From JAAXTT01 sp964530215 (GTDB lineage: Bacteria; Bacillota; Desulfotomaculia; Desulfotomaculales; Desulfocucumaceae), in contig CAZHAJ010000042.1 of NCBI GenBank assembly GCA_964530215.1, positions 1 through 12,942 of the forward strand: 12,942 nucleotides of DNA, read 5' to 3'. Positions 1 through 5,230 of the stretch are shown in pieces (the stretch's first letter is position 1; each line of letters starts with the position of its first letter). Below the pieces are notes generated by a model. The model worked only from the letters and a program-made list of their open reading frames with translations. It was not told the origin of the DNA and made no database searches. The position numbers and the translations under genes were made by a program.

Positions 1-41
1 AAAATATATAAATATGTTCAGGAAAATATAGGTAAGCAGTA

Positions 42-57
42 AACCGTGGGGACGGTT
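42..57 (-). repeat. AACCGTCCC-type palindromic repeat, reverse orientation
   Basis: The 16-base unit has arms AACCG and CGGTT around a six-base loop. Read on the minus strand it is AACCGTCCCCACGGTT, which differs at one base from the copy at 1237-1252. It therefore belongs to the same family as the cluster at 1237-1306 but points the other way. Its short palindrome and intergenic position resemble REP-like elements of Firmicutes; that family assignment is inference. Confidence 0.6.
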
Positions 58-90
58 CTAGTGGTCGCCGGCAGCTTGCGCCTAAGGGCC

Positions 91-118
91 GGGAGGGACC
101 ATTGGAACTGTCCCTCCC
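91..118. repeat. Perfect 9-bp hairpin, GGGAGGGAC / GTCCCTCCC
   Basis: A perfect 9-bp inverted repeat flanks a ten-base loop. On the minus strand it lies about 16 bases after the stop codon of the small gene at 134-289, so it could end that transcript, but no T-run follows it. The arms share the GTCCCTCC motif with the nearby AACCGTCCC repeats, so it may instead be another member of that dispersed family. Confidence 0.5.
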
Positions 119-133
119 GTTGCCACCTATTTA

Positions 134-289
134 TCAAGTGTTAGCGTTTAAAACCCACTCTGATTGCTTGTATGTATCAGTAATCTGTTCCTCAAGTGAA
201 AGATATGGATTATACCATCCTTTTTTGACGGCTAATGCGGTCATATTCTCATGTGCTAAGACGCATTGGGTTAAGAACTCACTATACAT
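134..289 (-). CDS. Small CotF-like spore coat protein (51 aa), second of a pair
   Basis: A 51-residue minus-strand gene starting with ATG and ending in TGA. A full GGAGGT ribosome binding site (plus positions 297-302) sits seven bases upstream. The protein is soluble and helical, beginning MYSEFLTQCVLAHEN and containing KKGWYNPY. A lysine-glycine-tryptophan-tyrosine-proline stretch of this kind is typical of the C-terminal half of CotF-family coat proteins as I recall them. The gene lies 26 bases downstream of the companion gene at 316-480, and both probably share one transcript from the sporulation-type promoter at 506-534. Reading frame, ribosome binding site and pairing are seen directly. 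The coat function is inferred from resemblance, and a ferritin-like helical protein of other function is the alternative. Confidence 0.62.
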   Translation of the reverse strand: MYSEFLTQCVLAHENMTALAVKKGWYNPYLSLEEQITDTYKQSEWVLNANT

Positions 290-315
290 TCTTCTTACCT
301 CCGGAGTGGCTGATT

Positions 316-480
316 CTACTTAATTCTAGCTTCACATGCTTGTATGCCTGATTTGTTAAGGGTTAATAGCTCGTCATCTTTTATTATGGGCTGGATGGCT
401 TTTACTTTTGCTGCTGAATTAGTTTCCATCTGTAAAAGTTCCCTAAGTTGGAGCATTTCTGCTGTTGATATGCGACTCAA
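316..480 (-). CDS. Small CotF-like spore coat protein (54 aa), first of a pair
   Basis: A 54-residue minus-strand gene starting at TTG. A perfect GGAGGT (plus positions 488-493) sits seven bases upstream, which fixes the start. The protein begins MSRISTAEMLQLRELLQME and continues as an amphipathic helix with the segment IIKDDELLTLNKSGIQACE. The pattern 'xxELLQLxxLLxxE...DxELLxLxxxxIxxxExxI' resembles the N-terminal helical hairpin of CotF-like coat proteins found as small paired genes in Clostridia. It is followed after 26 bases by the gene at 134-289, suggesting that the two halves act together. The gene is well supported by ribosome binding site, frame and composition. Its role in the spore coat is inference, strengthened by the CATACTATA promoter element just upstream. 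Confidence 0.62.
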   Translation of the reverse strand: MSRISTAEMLQLRELLQMETNSAAKVKAIQPIIKDDELLTLNKSGIQACEARIK

Positions 481-505
481 TATTAATACCTCCAATAAAA
501 TTTTT

Positions 506-534
506 TATAGTATGTCTAGAAAGAAACTTTTTAT
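506..534 (-). promoter_or_regulatory. Candidate sigma-E/sigma-K sporulation promoter
   Basis: On the minus strand the sequence CATACTATA (plus 506-514) fits the mother-cell -10 patterns CATAnnnTA (sigma-K) and CATACAnT (sigma-E). An ATA element (plus 532-534) lies 17 bases upstream, within the usual 16-18 base spacing for sigma-E. Transcription would begin near 499, giving a short leader that contains the GGAGGT of the gene at 316-480. The match is by eye only, but it agrees with the coat-like character of the two genes it would drive. Confidence 0.45.
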
Positions 535-591
535 GCAAAAATCTTCCGGTGCACATCTATACTCTAACACTAAGTTCTTGGCATAAAAAAC

Positions 592-625
592 AACCCCCCT
601 GCCTATAAATGGTAGGGGTTTTTTA
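592..625. terminator. Hairpin with T-run, probably bidirectional terminator
   Basis: AACCCC, a two-base bulge and TGCC pair with GGTAGGGGTT across a seven-base loop (604-610), followed on the plus strand by a run of Ts. On the minus strand the hairpin is also followed by a T-rich stretch (complement of 584-590). It lies between the start of the coat-like pair and the start of the gene at 650. It therefore either insulates the two divergent units or works as an attenuator in the leader of the downstream gene. Confidence 0.6.
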
Positions 626-649
626 TTTCCAAGAAAGACAGGTGTAGAT

Positions 650-1126
650 GTGCAAAGACAAGTAGTACTAATAATAACTCTAGCCTTAATTGTGAGTATA
701 ACTTTTACTGGCATAGCTAGTGCTGGGGAAATAAAAGAGAAGATTGACTTTTTAAAAAAGAATACTAACTGGCTAAGTTGCTATAAAATACATAGGCTAG
801 ACTGCTCTAATCTAGCTGCAACATTTGTCAATACAATGGTTGGTAACCAGCCGTACAATATTATTCGAGGCAGAATGAGGGGGACTAATGTTTGGCATGC
901 AGTTGTGGTCATAAAGAACGTACATGGTGAAACCATAATTGACACTACAACGTTAGAAATACTTTCAAATTTTAACTTATTTGATCTTATGGTGCGCTAT
1001 GACCATCTGGAAATGGCACAAGAATATGAACCAAAGGAGTACATCCCTGCGATAATAACGTACAAAGGAAAAACTGGTAAACTAGTTCTATCTCCCTCTC
1101 ACAAAACTGGTGAGGAATTAAGATAG
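650..1126 (+). CDS. Small secreted transglutaminase-like (papain-fold) protein
   Basis: This 158-residue protein starts at GTG 650, with AGGTG five bases upstream. An ATG two bases earlier is in another frame and stops quickly. Residues 1-25 form a Sec signal peptide ending in ASA, so the mature protein of about 133 residues is exported. The mature part shows Cys52 in DCSNLA, His83 in VWHAVVVIKN and Asp98 in IIDTTT. That is the order and local setting of the Cys-His-Asp triad of the transglutaminase-like superfamily: a helix start with C, a beta strand with H, and a beta strand with D. It is much shorter than typical family members and has no binding domains or anchor. It may be a cysteine protease, a transglutaminase or an inactive relative. 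The triad reading is by eye. The gene stands alone, directly after a terminator, in AT-rich flanks. Confidence 0.6.
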   Translation: MQRQVVLIITLALIVSITFTGIASAGEIKEKIDFLKKNTNWLSCYKIHRLDCSNLAATFVNTMVGNQPYNIIRGRMRGTNVWHAVVVIKNVHGETIIDTTTLEILSNFNLFDLMVRYDHLEMAQEYEPKEYIPAIITYKGKTGKLVLSPSHKTGEELR

Positions 1127-1151
1127 TATAAAATTGGCCATCTTTTATACT
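1125..1151. other. Perfect 9-bp inverted repeat after the secreted protein gene
   Basis: AGTATAAAA and TTTTATACT are perfect complements around a nine-base loop that begins right at the stop codon of the gene at 650-1126. No extended T-run follows, so it is a poor intrinsic terminator on the plus strand. It could stabilise the 3' end or act as a weak terminator. The rest of the gap, 1152-1230, is AT-rich with no gene or clear signal seen. Confidence 0.4.
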
Positions 1152-1235
1152 TAAGCATATTAATCAAGGGATAATAATTAACAAATATTATAATAAAAAA
1201 TTATAAAAGGGTATGACCATAAGGAAAAACCACAA

Positions 1236-1308
1236 GAACCGTCCCCCCGGTTAAGGAAGAACCACAAGAACCGTCCCTCCGGTTAAATAGAACCGTCCCT
1301 CCGGTTAA
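1236..1308 (+). repeat. Three tandem copies of the GAACCGTCCCTCCGGTTAA repeat
   Basis: Three 19-base units begin at 1236, 1268 and 1290. Each has AACCG/CGGTT arms around a six-base loop; the first unit has one C where the others have T. The first two units also share the upstream bases ACCACAA, giving steps of 32 and 22 bases. The spacing is too short and uneven, and the units too few, for a CRISPR array. They look like REP-type units that have duplicated locally, with a reverse copy at 42-57. Confidence 0.75.
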
Positions 1309-1310
1309 AT

Positions 1311-1339
1311 GTATAAGAATGTGTTCTTTATGCAAACTA
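1311..1339 (+). promoter_or_regulatory. Candidate forespore (sigma-G-type) promoter
   Basis: GTATA at 1311-1315 and CAAACTA at 1333-1339 are separated by 17 bases, close to the sigma-G pattern GnATA, 17-18 bases, CATnnTA. Transcription would begin near 1346, ahead of the ribosome binding site at 1357 and the TTG start at 1373. It would exclude the upstream in-frame start at 1319. The signal is short and unscored, so this is tentative. Confidence 0.3.
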
Positions 1340-1372
1340 ATAATGTTATTAACTTTAAGGAGAGGGATTAAA

Positions 1373-1819
1373 TTGACTTATGAAAAACCAATGGTAGCAG
1401 TACTACTTGGAGGGCTCTCTACAATAGCTTATGAAATCTTCACAAGAATAGCTTTACTGCTGGGTTTTGGCAAGTATAGCTTGTATCAATTGGACAGTTT
1501 AATTATTACCATGAACAGACCCGTGGATTTTATCGGTTTTTTTGTCAGTTTTACGGTGGGTGGACTTGTTGCAGCTATTTTTTATTTTAGTCTTAAAAAA
1601 ATTGGCACAGACTACCTTATTGTGAAGGCTATCTTTTTCACAGGCCTATTGATATGGGTATTGCTGGAAGTTGTTTTCTTGGCTATAGAAGGTCGAGAAA
1701 TCCCACTCAGGCCCATTGAGGGCTACATTGTACATATGTTTGGGGCACTGATATTTGGATTAACGGTGGGATTACTATTTAAAAAATATTTAGTCAAGGA
1801 AGATAAGGTTGAGATATAA
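1373..1819 (+). CDS. Four-helix integral membrane protein of unknown function
   Basis: The frame is open from 1319, but the best start is TTG 1373, where AAGGAGAGGG (1357-1366) lies just upstream. This gives 148 residues starting MTYEKPMVAV. Four hydrophobic segments are visible at roughly residues 6-29, 46-72, 77-101 and 115-135. They are separated by short loops, the third carrying charged residues (EGREIPLRP), and a lysine-rich tail should face the cytoplasm. Length and layout recall the YqhR type of small Bacillus membrane protein, but no diagnostic motif supports that name. The gene stands alone between the repeat cluster and a bidirectional hairpin. If the sigma-G-like promoter is real, it may be a forespore membrane protein; that is inference. 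Confidence 0.6.
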   Translation: MTYEKPMVAVLLGGLSTIAYEIFTRIALLLGFGKYSLYQLDSLIITMNRPVDFIGFFVSFTVGGLVAAIFYFSLKKIGTDYLIVKAIFFTGLLIWVLLEVVFLAIEGREIPLRPIEGYIVHMFGALIFGLTVGLLFKKYLVKEDKVEI

Positions 1820-1850
1820 AATGACCAGAATATTAATATCTGATCATTTT
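1818..1850. terminator. Hairpin between convergent genes, likely bidirectional terminator
   Basis: AAAATGA (1818-1824) pairs with TCATTTT (1844-1850), extended by four more pairs after one mismatch around an AT-rich loop. It starts right at the stop codon of the membrane protein gene and lies 3' of the minus-strand tRNA. An A-tract on one side and a T-tract on the other suit termination in both directions, although the Ts are part of the stem. Confidence 0.4.
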
Positions 1851-1866
1851 GGTAAGTCTTTATTTA

Positions 1867-1999
1867 TGGTGCAGGAGACCGGACTTGAACCGGTACGGTT
1901 ATAAATANNNNNNNNNNCAGTAAAATCAACGTTTTCAGGCTTATTTCTAACATATTTCACTTTTAAGTCCCTTGCGTCTGCCTGTTCCGCCACTCCGGC
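1867..1999 (-). tRNA. tRNA-Leu(UAA), interrupted at the anticodon loop by foreign sequence and an N gap
   Basis: On the minus strand the 5' half is clear. It has acceptor GCCGGAG (plus 1993-1999), a class II D arm GCGGAACAGGCAGACGC, the anticodon-stem strand AGGGA, and loop CTTAAAA with anticodon TAA (plus 1963-1965). The expected TCCCT strand is absent. Instead about 43 unrelated bases follow (plus 1918-1960), then ten Ns (1908-1917). The 3' half resumes in the variable-arm loop, with AACC, T arm ACCGG-TTCAAGT-CCGGT, acceptor CTCCTGC, A73 and an encoded CCA. The acceptor pairs except for a C3-U70 mismatch. An intact gene would need only about ten bases (TCCCTTGGTT) between the halves. Causes could be a collapsed integrative element, an intron or a mis-join. 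Confidence 0.7.
1908..1917. other. Assembly gap (10 Ns) inside the tRNA-Leu gene
   Basis: Ten consecutive Ns separate the 3' half of the tRNA from the foreign 43-base stretch. A round number of Ns usually means unknown length, so the real distance may be much longer. Confidence 0.95.
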
Positions 2000-2018
2000 G
2001 CTTTTTAATGCAAGTTAC

Positions 2019-2047
2019 ATTTTAGCATAGATGTGTTGCGGGGTCAA
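2019..2047 (-). promoter_or_regulatory. Sigma-A promoter for tRNA-Leu
   Basis: On the minus strand TTGACC (plus 2042-2047) and TAAAAT (plus 2019-2024) are separated by exactly 17 bases. The predicted start near 2012 is about 13 bases ahead of the mature tRNA 5' end at 1999, giving a short 5' leader for RNase P to remove. The position and near-consensus boxes make this the strongest vegetative promoter seen in the window. Confidence 0.75.
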
Positions 2048-2058
2048 TTAAAAAACAG

Positions 2059-2280
2059 TTAGGTTCCCAGCATTGTCAGGATCATTCCAAATAGAGTGGC
2101 TGCAAGACCTATGCCACCGTATTGGAGCCATTTCCTCATGGAATCAGACCAGTTTGTGGGACGCAGTATATAGCTTATTTTTTTTTCTCCGTTGGTTAAT
2201 ATCATATAAGTAATACTTATTATTGCTGCAGATATTGTTACGACTCCTGCTAAAATCAATAAAAGACTGATAAAAAGCAT
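2059..2280 (-). CDS. Small two-helix membrane protein of unknown function
   Basis: This 73-residue protein starts at ATG 2280 with AAGGGGA just upstream, only nine bases after the stop codon of the acyl-CoA ligase, so the two are probably co-transcribed. It has two hydrophobic helices, about residues 3-27 and 53-71. The connecting loop of about 25 residues is rich in charged and aromatic residues (NGEKKISYILRPTNWSDSMRKW). With this pattern both ends would lie on the same side of the membrane. I do not recognise a family. Its position suggests a role linked to the ligase, for example membrane attachment or transport of its substrate, but nothing in the sequence proves that. Its stop codon lies about 12 bases from the -35 box of the tRNA promoter. 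Confidence 0.6.
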   Translation of the reverse strand: MLFISLLLILAGVVTISAAIISITYMILTNGEKKISYILRPTNWSDSMRKWLQYGGIGLAATLFGMILTMLGT

Positions 2281-2289
2281 AGTTTCCCC

Positions 2290-3804
2290 TTAAATCATCT
2301 TTCTTAATTCTCCCCTAAGCAGTTTGCCCGAGGTGGTTTTTGGCAAGTTTTTCACAAAACGGATATGCTTTGGTATTTTGTAGTGTGCCAACTTGTCGGC
2401 ACAGAAATCCTTTATTTCCTCAGGAGTGATCTGGCTGCCTTCCTTTAGATGTATAAAGGCCAGTACTTCTTCACCCATTATGGGGTCTGAGATGCCGGTT
2501 ACCGCAGTATCATAGATTAAAGGATGGGAGTACAAAGCGTCTTCCACCTCTCTGGGGGAAACGTGTAAATCTCCTTTTATAATCAAGTCTTTCTTTCTGT
2601 CTACTATATATAGGTAGCCTTCATCATCATAGTAACCCAGGTCTCCGGTGTGAAACCAGCCGTTCCTCATAAAGCAACTGGTTTCTTCGGGTCGGTTATA
2701 GTAACCCATCATGACATTATGTCCCCGGACCACTATTTCCCCGATTTGGTTGGCAGTTACCTCGCGATCTTCATAGTCCACGATTTTAACCTCTACTCCC
2801 GGCATGGGAAGCCCTATGGAACCAGGTCTGTTGGGAGCATCCAGCGGTACTACGGTGACCATCGGTGAGGTTTCTGTCATTCCATAACCCTCAATTAATT
2901 TTAAACCAAATTTTTCCTCAAAGGCACCCGATAGATTGGGAGGAGTGGGCGCGGCACCGGTGAACGCCAATCTCCAGCTCTTAAGATTATATCTTTCAAT
3001 ATCAGGATGATTAAGCAGTAAAGCATAAATAGTGGGAGGTGCAAAATAAAAGGTGATTTTTTCGTTTTGGATTGTTTCCAAAAGTACCAAAGGTCCTTTC
3101 CAGCCATCCTGAACCACTAGGGTTCCGCCCACCAATAAAGTGGTATTCATAACACAGGTTTGGGCAGTGGCATAGTAGGCCGGAGCAACCAGAAGGGAGC
3201 GATCGGCAGATGTTATATTGCAGCAATATGCAAAGGTTATGGCATTTCGATATAAGTTGTGGTGGGTCAGCATAGCACCCTTAACGGTACCTGATGTACC
3301 GGTGCTGTACATTAGCTCCACAATTTCATGTCTGCTGGGCACCATGGGCAGATCCTTATTTTCCCCGGAATCCAATACTTGCTGATAACCATATACCCCG
3401 TCATCGGTATGTTCATCTTCTGTGTCAATAATTAAGTAATTTGCAGATTCCTTGCCGGACAATTCTTGAAAAGCCGATACTAACCGGTGATTGGTTATAA
3501 TGGCAGAAGGCTCGGTGTCATGTATAATTACGTTGTGTTCTTTTTTGGTATAGTGAGGATTAACAGGTACCACTATGCCTCTTATTTTTATTATGGCATA
3601 ATAGGAAATAATAAACTCAGGACAATTTTCCATCACTATAAGAACCCGGTGGCCCGGCTGTATGCCCAGTTTTTGCAAGCCATCGGCAAACTTATTAATC
3701 ATGGTATCAAGATCTTTATATGAAATTCGCCGGTTATAATAGACAATGGCTTCTTTTTCCTTATTAAGTCGGCATTGTTCAGACAGCTTCAGGGGGAGAT
3801 TCAT
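2290..3804 (-). CDS. AMP-forming long-chain acyl-CoA ligase (FadD-like)
   Basis: This 504-residue enzyme activates a carboxylic acid, probably a fatty acid, with ATP to an acyl-adenylate and then to acyl-CoA. The ANL-superfamily motifs are present in order: the P-loop YSTGTSGTVKG at residues 166-176, GYGMTETSP at 306-314, HTGDLGYYDDEGY at about 385-397, and PKTTSGKLLR near the end with catalytic Lys494. The start is ATG 3804 with AAGGAGGT seven bases upstream. An in-frame ATG at 3834 lacks a ribosome binding site and lies above the likely transcription start. There is no signal peptide or membrane helix. One variation is KDLIIKGDLHVSPREVE at the hinge, where most relatives have a glycine-rich G(G/E)N(I/V). 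Substrate chain length cannot be read from sequence; a medium-chain or aromatic acid ligase is possible. It leads a two-gene unit with the small membrane protein at 2059-2280. Confidence 0.88.
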   Translation of the reverse strand: MNLPLKLSEQCRLNKEKEAIVYYNRRISYKDLDTMINKFADGLQKLGIQPGHRVLIVMENCPEFIISYYAIIKIRGIVVPVNPHYTKKEHNVIIHDTEPSAIITNHRLVSAFQELSGKESANYLIIDTEDEHTDDGVYGYQQVLDSGENKDLPMVPSRHEIVELMYSTGTSGTVKGAMLTHHNLYRNAITFAYCCNITSADRSLLVAPAYYATAQTCVMNTTLLVGGTLVVQDGWKGPLVLLETIQNEKITFYFAPPTIYALLLNHPDIERYNLKSWRLAFTGAAPTPPNLSGAFEEKFGLKLIEGYGMTETSPMVTVVPLDAPNRPGSIGLPMPGVEVKIVDYEDREVTANQIGEIVVRGHNVMMGYYNRPEETSCFMRNGWFHTGDLGYYDDEGYLYIVDRKKDLIIKGDLHVSPREVEDALYSHPLIYDTAVTGISDPIMGEEVLAFIHLKEGSQITPEEIKDFCADKLAHYKIPKHIRFVKNLPKTTSGKLLRGELRKMI

Positions 3805-3832
3805 AATTTGTACCTCCTTGGGGTGCATCAGC

Positions 3833-3838
3833 ATTATA
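3833..3838 (-). promoter_or_regulatory. Possible -10 box (TATAAT) for the acyl-CoA ligase
   Basis: A perfect TATAAT on the minus strand lies 28 bases upstream of the ATG at 3804, which would give a leader holding the AAGGAGGT site. No convincing -35 hexamer is found at 16-18 bases. It would be a weak or activator-dependent promoter if real. Confidence 0.3.
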
Positions 3839-3920
3839 TCTGTCCTGCAATCATCTACTTTTTGTATTTCTCTTTAAGAAAGGCAAATTCCTTCTTCACC
3901 ATTAGGAAAGGAGTGAAGTA

Positions 3921-4064
3921 ATGGGCGATAATAAGGGCAATAACAGGCCGCATAGAATCAGAATCGGCAGACTGTCCGTTGATCCAATTTTTTTAGTAAT
4001 TTTCTTATTTTTCATGACTTCCAGCCTGACAATGTTTATATTTATTTTATTTTCCATGAGATAG
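3921..4064 (+). CDS. Single-helix membrane peptide (47 aa), unknown function
   Basis: A 47-residue plus-strand reading frame starts at ATG 3921, with AAAGGAG (3907-3913) seven bases upstream. It ends at TAG 4064. A basic, polar N-terminus (MGDNKGNNRPHRIRIGRL) precedes one hydrophobic helix (about residues 21-45, PIFLVIFLFFMTSSLTMFIF), so it should be a membrane peptide with its N-terminus in the cytoplasm. It is antisense to its neighbours, and its last 18 bases overlap the 3' end of the glcF-like gene (stop at 4047) in a convergent arrangement. The strong ribosome binding site argues that it is translated. No family is recognised. Small spore or stress membrane peptides and toxin-like peptides have this form, but no antitoxin partner is visible. 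Confidence 0.5.
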   Translation: MGDNKGNNRPHRIRIGRLSVDPIFLVIFLFFMTSSLTMFIFILFSMR

Positions 4065-5216
4065 ACCGTAAGATTTATAAAGCACCTGAGCCGGGTGCAA
4101 TACCTCGATGCCTTGGGAACGTATCTGAAAGGTGCAGGAAGGACAAACGGTAACTACCTGTAAGGCTCCGCTACTTTTAATTTGGCTTATATTTTTTTTC
4201 AAAATGGCTTTGCTAAGCTCTGGATTTTTAAGGGCAAAGGTGCCGGCTCCGCCACAGCATAGGCTTCCGCCCGGGAGCTCTGCTTTTTTTATTCCCGAGA
4301 TAATACTAAGGGATTTATCCATATAACCGGAGATTTTTCTGCCATATTTAAGGTGGCAGGGTTCATGATAAGCAACAACCAGATTATCCATTTCGTTCTT
4401 TGGCTCAGGTGGGTCCATTATTTTTTGTGTAAATTCGGTAAATTCATAAACAGGGTGATTTTTTACACCGAAATTTTTTTCGGTGAGGTGATAGCTGCAG
4501 GATGAGCAATCGGTTATAATGGCATCCAGTTTCAGATCCTTAAATAATAAGCGGTTTTTGTTTAATATTTTATCGGCTAAATCCTTTTCTCCGGCTGTCT
4601 CCAAGGGAAGCCCGCAACAATAGGCAGAGGGGGTTACCACATGGCAGCCCAGGTGTCTTAGGACAGCTACAGTTTTTAGGGCTACATCGGGCAGCAGGGT
4701 ATTGGTGGCACATCCTAGAAAATAACCGACCCTCAGTGGCTTTCTATTTGTATTAACAGAAGGTGACTGGGGTGCAAGTAATGACAGGGCTGTTTTTCCG
4801 GTTTTTAGTCCTGCCCCCCTGGCTATTACCTGTTTTAGGAACCATGGGAAGGCAGGAGCTTTAGTTAATAAAGGCCATGCTTTAAAGGAGTTTCTGATAA
4901 AATGCCTTTCTGGACTTAATGGTTTACAGGTGTTGATTTTTTCTCGGGCGGAAACAATAATTTTGTGTATCGGCAGGCCGGAGGGGCACTCTGCGGTACA
5001 GGCGCCACATGTTAAGCATAAAGATAGAAGCTCATCCGTTTTTCCAAGGGGATAAACTTCATCTTTTTGCAAAAGGCTTGCCAAGTGGACTTTACTTCGG
5101 GGGGAGATTGACTCTTTCCTCATTTCCCCCAATACAGGACAGACATAACGGCACTGTCCGCACCGCACACATTTTTTTAGTTCTGTCTCATGGCAATTCC
5201 ATTTATCAGTGGACAT
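4047..5216 (-). CDS. glcF: Glycolate/D-lactate oxidase iron-sulfur subunit (GlcF-like)
   Basis: This 389-residue electron-transfer subunit partners the flavoprotein encoded just upstream. Two ferredoxin-type [4Fe-4S] motifs lie at Cys16-19-22-26 (CVRCGQCRYVCP) and Cys67-70-73-77 (CLTCGACTAECP). Two cysteine-rich CCG domains follow. The first has Cys169, Cys200-Cys201, Cys237 and Cys240. The second has Cys287 in HEPCH, Cys320-Cys321 in CCGGAGT, Cys358 and Cys361. This layout is that of GlcF and of related heterodisulfide reductase HdrD-like proteins. It would pass electrons from 2-hydroxyacid oxidation to the quinone pool or another carrier. No membrane helix is present, so it should be cytoplasmic or peripheral. 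The ATG at 5216 is 14 bases after the glcD stop with a GGTGA site, so the pair is translated together. The 3' end overlaps the plus-strand peptide gene by 18 bases. Confidence 0.85.
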   Translation of the reverse strand: MSTDKWNCHETELKKCVRCGQCRYVCPVLGEMRKESISPRSKVHLASLLQKDEVYPLGKTDELLSLCLTCGACTAECPSGLPIHKIIVSAREKINTCKPLSPERHFIRNSFKAWPLLTKAPAFPWFLKQVIARGAGLKTGKTALSLLAPQSPSVNTNRKPLRVGYFLGCATNTLLPDVALKTVAVLRHLGCHVVTPSAYCCGLPLETAGEKDLADKILNKNRLLFKDLKLDAIITDCSSCSYHLTEKNFGVKNHPVYEFTEFTQKIMDPPEPKNEMDNLVVAYHEPCHLKYGRKISGYMDKSLSIISGIKKAELPGGSLCCGGAGTFALKNPELSKAILKKNISQIKSSGALQVVTVCPSCTFQIRSQGIEVLHPAQVLYKSYGLSHGK

Positions 5217-5230
5217 TTTTTCACCAAAAG

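Noticed and set aside
102..586. Plus-strand frames of 73 and 80 codons (102-323 and 344-586)
   Set aside because: They are antisense to the two coat-like genes, which have far better ribosome binding sites and protein-like composition.
505..714. Minus-strand frame of 69 codons
   Set aside because: It runs through the hairpin terminator and into the start of the secreted protein gene, has no ribosome binding site, and covers the promoter of the coat-like pair.
1236..1308. CRISPR-like repeats
   Set aside because: Only three units, with spacers of 13 and 3 bases and no cas gene nearby; units are palindromic intergenic repeats.
1867..1999. A defined group I intron in tRNA-Leu(UAA)
   Set aside because: The position is right, but the 43 visible bases show no internal guide sequence pairing with the GGGACTT exon end and no P/Q/R/S core. 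It is kept only as one alternative.
3855..3895. Sigma-F-like promoter (GTATT ... GGCAAATT) ahead of the 47-residue peptide
   Set aside because: The spacing of 13 bases and the poor second half of the -10 box do not meet the pattern.
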